Part shown: piece by piece, positions 7,477 to 13,290 of the stretch
Layout of the letters: each line of letters opens with the position of its first letter
How positions within the stretch are numbered: the stretch's first letter is position 1
Assembly: GCA_034678415.1 (NCBI GenBank)
Contig: JAXDBV010000033.1
Coordinates: 1-13,290, forward strand
Reading direction: 5' to 3'
Source of the DNA: JAXDBV01 sp034678415
GTDB taxonomy: Bacteria > Bacteroidota > Bacteroidia > Bacteroidales > VadinHA17
Length of the DNA stretch: 13,290 nt
Program-made: the position numbers and the translations under genes
The notes under the pieces: generated by a model
What the model was told of the DNA's origin: nothing
Database searches by the model: none
What the model saw: only the letters and a program-made list of their open reading frames with translations

Positions 7477-7502
7477 TTCAGTATATCAATGGATCGGAAG
7501 AT

Positions 7503-8051
7503 ATGACAATAAAGGACCGGACGGCTGCACTCCGTGAGATAAGGAAACAACTCAAAACGGGGAAACCGCTGATGATTATGGAAGCCATCAGGCTGTGCAG
7601 GGAGGAAGGTCATCCCGAGCTGGTAACTGACCTCATGGATGCCCTGGCTAAACGGCAGATACCATCCATCAGGGAATCGATCATTTCACTGCTGAACGAT
7701 CTGAACCAACAGCAGATAGCACCTGTGATCGCCAACTATATTAAAACCCATAATGACCACCCTGAACTCCCTGCCCTGGTCTCCGCCTGCTGGCAGTCAC
7801 GGCTGAATTTCTTTGAGCATATCCCTGTCTTTGTTGACCTGTTGATAGAGAAGGATTATCCTGTAGCCCTGGAAGCTTTTACGGTTATTGAGACATACAT
7901 GCACATGGCTGAACCTGGCATCCTGACCATACAGGCGGAAAGGTTGCAATCATGCATTCCCTTACTGGACAACGATAAAAAAGTGCTGGTGAGAGAAATG
8001 ATAACGATGCTTACGTCAACCGTATCCGGTAGCGGTACCTCAGGTGAGTGA
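7503..8051 (+). CDS. Helical-repeat (HEAT-like) protein of unknown function
   Basis: This 182-residue protein has no signal peptide or membrane segment and looks all-helical. Successive amphipathic helices include IREIRKQL-type (9-18), LMIMEAIRLCREE (23-35), PELVTDLMDALAKR (38-51), SIRESIISLLNDL (55-67), QIAPVIANYI (71-80), PELPALVSACWQS (87-99), FVDLLIEKDYPVALEAFTVI (110-129) and KKVLVREMITML (159-170). The repeated PELV/PELP starts and paired-helix spacing resemble HEAT-type alpha-solenoids, which usually bind other proteins. The end (SGSGTSGE) is low-complexity. Its 3' end overlaps the end of the dihydroorotate-dehydrogenase-like gene by 12 bases tail to tail. The function is unknown, and HEAT membership is my reading of the helix pattern rather than a recognised family. 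Confidence 0.72.
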   Translation: MTIKDRTAALREIRKQLKTGKPLMIMEAIRLCREEGHPELVTDLMDALAKRQIPSIRESIISLLNDLNQQQIAPVIANYIKTHNDHPELPALVSACWQSRLNFFEHIPVFVDLLIEKDYPVALEAFTVIETYMHMAEPGILTIQAERLQSCIPLLDNDKKVLVREMITMLTSTVSGSGTSGE

Positions 8052-9017
8052 GGAGAAATACTTCATAAACTGTGATCTTTCCCATACCGTCGGATCAGGA
8101 ATATTTTTATAGTTCATCTTCCCGCGGAACGAATCAATATCCTTCTGGTCATGTCTTGTCATCCATGCGTCGAGGAAAGAGACGATGTCATGAAGATACT
8201 CGATCCCGTGCTTGTACAGCGCTGAACAAACCTGAACAGCCCTGGCACCGGCCAGGAGCTGTTTAACCACGGCCTCACCCGAATGTATACCTGTGGAAGC
8301 AGCGATATCGACAGAGGGAACCATTGCGCTCACGATCCCCACCCACCGCAACGATTGCCTAATATCCGAGGGTGTACTGAACACATCTCCCGATCCGAAA
8401 CCCAGGTTTTCCACATCAATATCGGGTGAGTAGAGCCTGTTGAAGAGCACGACTCCATCAACCTTGCGGTAATATAATCCTTTCACCAGGCCGACAATAT
8501 TGGTGAAATGCTGTCCCAGCTTGAATGAGACAGGGATTGACACCTGTGACTTAATGTTCCCGGCCAGGTCCAGGTACAACTTTTCCACCGCTTCAGCTGC
8601 CTGTCCCGGATCAACGGGCATTGTATACACATTCATTTCCAGGCCATGGGCTCCTGCCTCCTCAATCTTTTTGGCAAAACGGGTCCAGTCGGCCGATGTG
8701 ATACAGTTTATGCTGGCGATAATGGGTATGCTTACCGCTTTCCTTGCCTTCTCGATGTGGTCAAGGTATTTATCGAGCGAGTCACTTCTTATATAATTCC
8801 TTATATAATCGAGCGCCTCAGGATAATCGGAGCTTACCGACAACGAGGATGATTCTATCAGGATCTGTTCCTCGAACAATGACTTGAGGACAATCGCTCC
8901 GGCACCCATCTCTTCCATCGTTCGTATCTTTGCCAGGGAGCCCGACAACCCGCAACTGCTGACAATGACGGGAGTCGGGATATCCAGCCCCATATACCTT
9001 GTCTGAAGATTTGCCAT
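8040..9017 (-). CDS. Dihydroorotate dehydrogenase-like flavoprotein
   Basis: The 325 residues form a TIM-barrel FMN protein of the dihydroorotate dehydrogenase superfamily. Matching segments are YMGLDIPTPVIVSSCGLSGS at the N-terminus, GAGAIVLKSLFEEQ (38-51), IASINCITSADWTRFAKKIE (100-119), GAHGLEMNV (122-130), VSFKLG with K166, VVLFNRLY (189-196) and the phosphate-binding STGIHSGE (241-248). In true class 1 enzymes the segment after ELN carries the catalytic cysteine (NISCPN); here it reads NVYTMP, with Thr132 near that position, so the usual catalytic base seems to be absent. This fits the uncharacterised DHOD-like branch rather than pyrD, and I do not assign pyrimidine synthesis to it. It starts 33 bases after yggS and is the last gene of the leftward string. 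Confidence 0.88.
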   Translation of the reverse strand: MANLQTRYMGLDIPTPVIVSSCGLSGSLAKIRTMEEMGAGAIVLKSLFEEQILIESSSLSVSSDYPEALDYIRNYIRSDSLDKYLDHIEKARKAVSIPIIASINCITSADWTRFAKKIEEAGAHGLEMNVYTMPVDPGQAAEAVEKLYLDLAGNIKSQVSIPVSFKLGQHFTNIVGLVKGLYYRKVDGVVLFNRLYSPDIDVENLGFGSGDVFSTPSDIRQSLRWVGIVSAMVPSVDIAASTGIHSGEAVVKQLLAGARAVQVCSALYKHGIEYLHDIVSFLDAWMTRHDQKDIDSFRGKMNYKNIPDPTVWERSQFMKYFSSLT

Positions 9018-9050
9018 ATGATTTGGTATTAAATGTTCATTACGTTAAGG

Positions 9051-9770
9051 TTATACCTGACACCCGGATCCAAAGATAAGGTTTCCTATCCTCACCATGG
9101 TAGCCCCTTCGCCGATGGCTGTTTTGTAGTCCCCTGACATACCCATGGATATTTCGCGGAATTCCGGCTGCGGGAAATACCTATCCTTCAGTTCACGGAA
9201 AACGGAGGCCAGGTATCTGAACTCCCTTGCCACTTTCTTCATATCAGTTGTAAAGCTTGCCATTCCCATAACTCCTGCAACAGCCACATTACTTAAGGTA
9301 TGGAACTCCGGTGAAGCGAGGACCAGCAACAGTTCGTCGCGGTCGAACCCGAACTTTGTCTCTTCCGAAGCGATGTACACCTGGATGAGACAGGGGATCA
9401 CGCGGTTGATACGGCTGCCTTCGTTATGGATTGCCTGCAGCAGCCGGAGGCTGTCAACCGAGTGTATCAGGCTGACAAAAGGAGCGATATATTTCACCTT
9501 GTTGGTCTGCAGATGACCCACCATATGCCATTCAATATCCCCGGGAAGGGTGTGGTATTTAGCCACCAGCTCCTGCACCCTGTTTTCACCGAATGTTCTT
9601 TGACCTGTCATGTAAGCCTCCATGATTTCTTCGGTGCTCCTGTTTTTGGAGACAGCAACAATCTTTACGTGTGACGGGATTTCCGAACGGAGTGTTCTGA
9701 TATTAGCGGCAATAACCGTCATGGCACTGTTTTGTTGAATCCGGGTAGTCATCCGTGAACATATGCGCAT
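9051..9770 (-). CDS. yggS: YggS/PLPBP-family pyridoxal 5'-phosphate homeostasis protein
   Basis: This family (YggS, YlmE, PROSC) binds PLP on a lysine in a single TIM-barrel domain without known catalysis and keeps free PLP and amino-acid pools balanced in the cytoplasm. Visible hallmarks, numbered from the first ATG, are VAVSK with the PLP lysine K42, FGENRVQE (60-67), WHMVGHLQTNK (81-91), the TKFGFD segment (138-143) and SMGMSGDYKTAIGEGATMVRIG (208-229). The ATG at 9770 overlaps the DUF1015 stop as TAATG, suggesting translational coupling. In-frame ATGs at 9752 and 9722 also exist, and the one at 9722 (MTVIAANIRTLRSEIP) would match the usual family N-terminus and length, about 223 residues. 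Location after serC fits, since SerC is a PLP enzyme. Confidence 0.93.
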   Translation of the reverse strand: MRICSRMTTRIQQNSAMTVIAANIRTLRSEIPSHVKIVAVSKNRSTEEIMEAYMTGQRTFGENRVQELVAKYHTLPGDIEWHMVGHLQTNKVKYIAPFVSLIHSVDSLRLLQAIHNEGSRINRVIPCLIQVYIASEETKFGFDRDELLLVLASPEFHTLSNVAVAGVMGMASFTTDMKKVAREFRYLASVFRELKDRYFPQPEFREISMGMSGDYKTAIGEGATMVRIGNLIFGSGCQV

Positions 9771-11014
9771 TAATCGAGGGCATGAATAATAAGCCCGCTT
9801 CTCAGTTTTGGCTCGAACCAGGTGGTCTTCGGGGGCATGATGTTTCCTGTGTCGGCAATTCTCATCAGCTGTTCCATTGACACTGGATGGAGGGCGAAGG
9901 CCACGGTCATTTCACGGCTGTCGACCCTTTGTTTCAGTTCCGCCAGCCCACGTATGCCGCCGACAAAGTCAATACGGTTTGACCGCCTCAGATCCCTGAT
10001 ATCAAGTACAGGTTCCAGCACCTGTTGTGTCAGGATTGTCACATCAAGGACACCAATGGGATCGTCGTTGTCATAAGTTCCTTCCCTGGCCGTGAGTGAA
10101 TACCATACTCCTTCAAGATACATGGAGAAATTATGCAGGAAGCCGGGTTTATATATCTGTGTACCTTTCTTTTCCACTACAAAGCCTTTTTCAATCCGGC
10201 TGATGAACTGTGCCGGAGTAAGCCCATTCAGGTCTTTCACGAGACGGTTATAGTCAAAGATAGCCAGCTGGTCATGGGGAAAGTGGACGGCAAGGAAAAA
10301 GTTGTATTCTTCTTTGCCCGTATGGTGTTTATTGGCCTCCCTGAATTCCTTGCCAACCAGGGCAGCGGCGGCTGTGCGATGATGCCCGTCAGCCACATAG
10401 GTACAAGGTATTTGATCGAACAGACGGACCAAAGCAGTAATGATTTCCCGGTCCCTGACAACCCAGAAGGTATGACCAATGCCGTCCACCGCGGTGAAAC
10501 TGTATTCAGGTTCCGCCCCCGTGATCTTGTCAACGATCGAGTTAATGTCGGGCACTGAGCGGTAGGTAAAGAATACCGGTTCATAGTTCATCCGGCTGGT
10601 CCGTACATGGTTTTTCCTGTCTTCCTCTTTGTCGGGACGGGTCAGCTCATGTTTCCTGATCTTATTGTTCACATAATCATCCACGGCAGCGCAGCCCACG
10701 AGCCCATACTGGGTGCGGCCGTCCATCGTCTGGGCATAAACATAGAGGTGCTCCTCACTGTCCTGGTTCAGGATACCCTCTTTCATGAGGCGATGGAAGG
10801 ACTCTTTCCCCCTGGCATAAACCACGGCGCTGTGCTCATCAACCTCATCGGGAAGGTCAATCTCCGGCTTTACCACATGGAGGAAGGAATAGCTGTTTCC
10901 TTTCGCCTCCTCCCGCGCTTCAGTCTTGTTCAGCACATCGTAAGGTTTTGAGGCAATCAGCGGTGCAAACTCCTTCTTCGGCCTGATACCCCTGAAAGGT
11001 TTTAGTACGGTCAT
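9770..11014 (-). CDS. DUF1015 family protein in the serine operon
   Basis: The 414-residue protein fits the DUF1015 (COG4198) family: N-terminal PFRGIRPKKEFAPLIASKPY (6-25), IRKHELTRPDKEEDR (119-133), the strongly conserved-looking YVADGHHRTAAA (206-217), and the C-terminal NIMPPKTTWFEPKLRSGL (391-408). It is soluble, with no signal or membrane segment. The biochemical function is not established to my knowledge. The short DGHHR motif resembles in layout the GxxR phosphate-handling motif of the ParB/sulfiredoxin fold, which also includes the archaeal ADP-dependent serine kinase SerK; this is an inference from a short match. The gene sits between serA and yggS and is coupled to yggS by a TAATG overlap. 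DUF1015 genes next to serA and serC recur in Bacteroidota from memory, which points to a serine or phosphoserine role. Confidence 0.9.
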   Translation of the reverse strand: MTVLKPFRGIRPKKEFAPLIASKPYDVLNKTEAREEAKGNSYSFLHVVKPEIDLPDEVDEHSAVVYARGKESFHRLMKEGILNQDSEEHLYVYAQTMDGRTQYGLVGCAAVDDYVNNKIRKHELTRPDKEEDRKNHVRTSRMNYEPVFFTYRSVPDINSIVDKITGAEPEYSFTAVDGIGHTFWVVRDREIITALVRLFDQIPCTYVADGHHRTAAAALVGKEFREANKHHTGKEEYNFFLAVHFPHDQLAIFDYNRLVKDLNGLTPAQFISRIEKGFVVEKKGTQIYKPGFLHNFSMYLEGVWYSLTAREGTYDNDDPIGVLDVTILTQQVLEPVLDIRDLRRSNRIDFVGGIRGLAELKQRVDSREMTVAFALHPVSMEQLMRIADTGNIMPPKTTWFEPKLRSGLIIHALD

Positions 11015-11087
11015 GTTTTTGTTCGGATTTAATGATGATGAACGAAGATCAACGCCACATAATACTTTTCATATATAATATCTCATG

Positions 11088-11136
11088 AGGATACCCGGTC
11101 GGTATGGCGGTACAACCGGTATCCTTCTTTCCGGTT
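11088..11136. other. Nested inverted repeats between lipoprotein and DUF1015 genes
   Basis: AGGATACCCGGT (11088-11099) pairs with ACCGGTATCCT (11115-11125), an 11-bp stem with one bulged C and a 15-base loop. The core AACCGG (11114-11119) can instead pair with CCGGTT (11131-11136). The two hairpins exclude each other. There is no T run on the minus strand, so it is not a standard terminator for the leftward operon. The outer edge overlaps nothing but the spacer, though the second arm touches the region just after the lipoprotein stop at 11138. Confidence 0.5.
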
Positions 11137-11137
11137 T

Positions 11138-11554
11138 TCAGATGTAAATTTTAACGTCCCAGTTTCTTTTCTCCTTTATCTCAACAAGGAACTCTCCCCT
11201 TCTGCGTTCCGGCGGCCCCGATCCCTCCCAGAAATCGGTATAGAAAAGGATATACACCCTGAACGGAAAGGATACCTTGTCAAAGACGAACCGGTTATCC
11301 CTGAAATCATAGATCCCTTCGGTGACGATTCTTTCGAGGGTATAGGTCACATTGCCCCGTGTAAGCGGCTCGACAGAAACGGTAACAGAAGTACCTTCCC
11401 CGCGTCTGAAAAAGCGTGCTTCCCTTATCTCGCTCCGGTCGTAGTTAGTGAACACTGCCTGTTGAGGCGTCACCGTACCAATATTTGACGTCGTGGTGCA
11501 CGACAGGAGAAAAAAAGGGATCAGATACAGCCGTATGCCCGTCTTTCTCCACAT
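11138..11554 (-). CDS. Small lipoprotein of unknown function between serA and DUF1015
   Basis: The 138-residue protein opens MWRKTGIRLYLIPFFLLSC, a short lipoprotein signal with lipobox LLSC and the acylated cysteine at 19. The mature part looks beta-rich, with alternating stretches such as TSVTVSVEPLTRGNVTYTLE, YDFRDNRFVFDKVSFPF, RVYILFYTDFWEG and the final WDVKIYI. It is probably anchored in the outer or inner membrane facing the periplasm. I recognise no family. Its ATG overlaps the serA stop as TAATG, so its translation should be coupled to serA, an odd arrangement for an exported protein behind a cytoplasmic biosynthetic enzyme. A 123-base spacer with inverted repeats separates it from the DUF1015 gene. 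Confidence 0.8.
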   Translation of the reverse strand: MWRKTGIRLYLIPFFLLSCTTTSNIGTVTPQQAVFTNYDRSEIREARFFRRGEGTSVTVSVEPLTRGNVTYTLERIVTEGIYDFRDNRFVFDKVSFPFRVYILFYTDFWEGSGPPERRRGEFLVEIKEKRNWDVKIYI

Positions 11555-12477
11555 TATTTATTCACCTGGAATGTGCGGTCGTTATGTTCGAAGAACCTGA
11601 CGATCTGCCGGGCGGCAGCCACGCCTGCATTGATGTTCGCCTCTTCGGTTTGTGCTCCCATTTTCTTGGGCGTTACAAAATACCTGGGTTTAAATCTTTC
11701 ATCAAGCTCTTTGTGGTGTTCCGGTTCCACATAAGTGATATAAACAAAATAGGCCCGTTCGGCAAACATTTTCATCAGCGATTCCTCGTCGATCACCTCT
11801 TTCCGTGCCGTATTTACAATCACTGCTCCCCGCGGCATCAGCGACAAGAGATCGAGGTTGATGGATTTCTTCGTTTTTTCGTTGGCCGGCATATGCAGGG
11901 AAATATACTGGCATTTCTTATATAACTCCTTCAGATCCGATACTTCATTCACACCTGCCTTTTTAAAATCCATCTTATCGATAAAGGGATCGAACGCATA
12001 GACTGTCATTCCAAAGCCCTGTGCAATAGCAGCCATTCGTTTACCCACGAATCCGAATGCGTGGAGGCCGAGCGTTTTCCCCATTAGTTCGGTACCCGAT
12101 CCTCCGCCGAACCTGCCACGGGCCATGTAAATCATCATCCCAAAGGCCAGTTCGGCAACAGCATTTGAATTCTGGCCGGGGGTGTTCATCGCCACCACTC
12201 CATTTTTTGTTGCTGCTGCCAGGTCAATATTATCGTAACCTGCACCTGCCCTCACCACGATTTGCAGCTTCCGGGCAGCCTCGAGCACCTGGGCGGTGAC
12301 ATTATCACTGCGCACAATCAGGGCATCGGCATCTTCAACCGCCTTGAGAAGCGCTTCCGTCCCGGTATACTTCTCAAGGAGTTTCAGCTCATAACCGGCC
12401 TGTTGAATGATATCTCTGATCTGATTCACGGCAATGCCGGCAAAAGGTTTTTCGGTAGCAACCAATACCGTTTTCAT
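11554..12477 (-). CDS. serA: D-3-phosphoglycerate dehydrogenase, short form without ACT domain
   Basis: SerA oxidises 3-phosphoglycerate with NAD+ to 3-phosphohydroxypyruvate, the first step of phosphorylated serine synthesis. The 307 residues cover substrate- and nucleotide-binding domains only; the C-terminal ACT or intervening domains of long SerA proteins, which give serine feedback, are absent. Recognisable parts are VRSDNVT (55-61), VVRAGAGYDNIDLAAA (74-89), the dinucleotide turn HAFGFVG (139-145, where the first Gly of GxGxxG is Ala140), the end-of-strand Asp163, NTAR with the catalytic Arg225, and YVEPEH with Glu251. Where most relatives have the catalytic His (PHIGAST) this protein reads PKKMGAQT (270-277), so Lys271 or Lys272 replaces it. 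The gene follows serC after 119 bases and overlaps the next lipoprotein gene by TAATG. Confidence 0.93.
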   Translation of the reverse strand: MKTVLVATEKPFAGIAVNQIRDIIQQAGYELKLLEKYTGTEALLKAVEDADALIVRSDNVTAQVLEAARKLQIVVRAGAGYDNIDLAAATKNGVVAMNTPGQNSNAVAELAFGMMIYMARGRFGGGSGTELMGKTLGLHAFGFVGKRMAAIAQGFGMTVYAFDPFIDKMDFKKAGVNEVSDLKELYKKCQYISLHMPANEKTKKSINLDLLSLMPRGAVIVNTARKEVIDEESLMKMFAERAYFVYITYVEPEHHKELDERFKPRYFVTPKKMGAQTEEANINAGVAAARQIVRFFEHNDRTFQVNK

Positions 12478-12596
12478 GATAATAATGTATTTGGTTTAAT
12501 ATTATTTATTACAATCTTAAATTTATTTAACAAATATTAAATATTAATATATGATAATTAATTATTATTAAACATATATTGAATAATATTCAAGTA

Positions 12597-13290
12597 TTAT
12601 TTAATATTTTCAAGCTCATATTGTTTCATTGCATTGACAAGTACCTGCACGCTTTCCAGTTCGAGGGCGTTGTAGCACGAAGCCCTGAAGCCACCCACGG
12701 ACCGGTGTCCCTTTATTCCAACGATGCCTTTTGATGCAACGAATTTCAGGAACGGTTCCTCATGTTCCTTATACGCATCTTTCAGAACAAACACAATGTT
12801 CATCCTTGATCTGTCTTCCTTCACCACTGGGCATGTGAAGATACGGCTTGAGTCAATGGCATTGTAGAGCAGGTCGGCACGTGCCTGTGCGAGGGCATCC
12901 ATGTTCCTCACACCACCGTTCTCCTTCACCCATTTGAGAGTTTCGAGGACGGTATACACGTTTACGCAGGGCGGGGTATTGTACATGGAACCCTCGGTAA
13001 TTTGCGAATCATACCGGAGGATAACAGGAACCGTCCTGTCGGTTATTCTTTTCAGCATATCATCCCTGATGATCACAAAGGTGACACCCGCCGGTCCCAT
13101 GTTTTTCTGTGCGCCGCCGTAGATCAGGGAGTACTTTGAAACATCAACGGGGCGACTGAGAATATCGGATGACATGTCGGCGATAAGGGGGACGGGAGAA
13201 TCGGGATCCGTAAAAATTTCTGTTCCTTCAATGGTATTATTGGAGGTGATATGAAAATAATCCGCATCTGCCGGGATTGTATAGTTCTTG
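12597..13290 (-). CDS. serC: Phosphoserine aminotransferase SerC, N-terminus beyond window
   Basis: SerC is a PLP enzyme that transfers the amino group of glutamate to 3-phosphohydroxypyruvate, giving O-phosphoserine; it also acts in pyridoxine synthesis in some bacteria. The frame is open to the right edge, so the ATG at 13175 is internal. About 230 C-terminal residues of roughly 355-360 are present. Diagnostic segments are DADYFHITSNNTIEGTE near the edge, PLIADMSSDILSRPVDVSKY, IYGGAQKNMGPAGVTF with the Schiff-base lysine in AQKN, NTPPCVNVYTVLETLKWV, and the phosphate-binding GIKGHRSVGGFRASCYNALE near the end. The gene precedes serA on the same strand. The 119-base spacer is extremely AT-rich and holds no clear terminator, so read-through into serA is plausible. 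Confidence 0.96.
   Translation of the reverse strand, partial: KNYTIPADADYFHITSNNTIEGTEIFTDPDSPVPLIADMSSDILSRPVDVSKYSLIYGGAQKNMGPAGVTFVIIRDDMLKRITDRTVPVILRYDSQITEGSMYNTPPCVNVYTVLETLKWVKENGGVRNMDALAQARADLLYNAIDSSRIFTCPVVKEDRSRMNIVFVLKDAYKEHEEPFLKFVASKGIVGIKGHRSVGGFRASCYNALELESVQVLVNAMKQYELENIK

Noticed and set aside
12478..12596. AT palindromes such as ATAATTAATTAT (12554-12565) and ATATTAATAT (12541-12550) in the serC-serA spacer, and weak promoter-like matches
   Set aside because: The spacer is almost pure A/T, where short palindromes arise by chance; no promoter box pair with acceptable spacing and no GC stem was found.
1..13290. CRISPR arrays, tRNAs, insertion sequences, phage or defence genes
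   Set aside because: No regularly spaced repeats, cloverleaf-like sequences, transposase or integrase motifs or known defence proteins were seen on either strand.

Overview
The window looks like ordinary chromosome from a Bacteroidota bacterium, most likely order Bacteroidales. The grounds are a serC, serA, DUF1015 neighbourhood with a short ACT-less SerA, several promoter candidates resembling the Bacteroidota pattern (TTTG, about 20 bases, TAnnTTTG), general scarcity of Shine-Dalgarno sequences, AT-rich spacers and the types of small lipoproteins present. There are fourteen protein genes, two of them cut by the window edges. I see no tRNA, rRNA, CRISPR array, transposase or phage gene, and no gene-free stretch longer than 300 bases.

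Left part (1-2960). The 3' end of rsmE (16S rRNA m3U1498 methyltransferase) runs rightward. Convergent to it is a two-gene leftward unit: a membrane SPFH/band-7 protein followed 6 bases later by a small ribbon-helix-helix (Arc-like) protein. Upstream of that pair is another leftward unit, an ECF-type sigma factor plus a small acidic protein of unknown function, closed by a strong intrinsic terminator that lies directly against the promoter candidate of the SPFH gene.

Middle (2960-8050). uvrA, the DNA-damage recognition ATPase of nucleotide excision repair, runs rightward and shares a bidirectional terminator with a leftward pair of exported proteins: a lipoprotein of about 307 residues and a secreted protein of about 148 residues. 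A divergent intergenic region separates this pair from a rightward gene for a helical-repeat protein of about 182 residues.

Right part (8040-13290). A long leftward gene string reads, in transcription order, serC (partial), serA, a small lipoprotein, a DUF1015 protein, a YggS/PLPBP-type pyridoxal-phosphate homeostasis protein and a dihydroorotate-dehydrogenase-like flavoprotein. Two junctions are TAATG stop/start overlaps, which points to co-translation. SerA and SerC make phosphoserine from 3-phosphoglycerate, SerC is PLP-dependent, and YggS manages free PLP, so these neighbours make functional sense together. No serB (phosphoserine phosphatase) is visible. The role of the DUF1015 protein is the most interesting open question here.

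I do not see a clear-cut new defence or mobile system. The best candidates for undescribed biology are the DUF1015 protein embedded in the serine operon, the SPFH plus ribbon-helix-helix module, the exported protein pair and the sigma-factor-linked small acidic protein. All functional assignments come from reading motifs by eye; no database search was possible.
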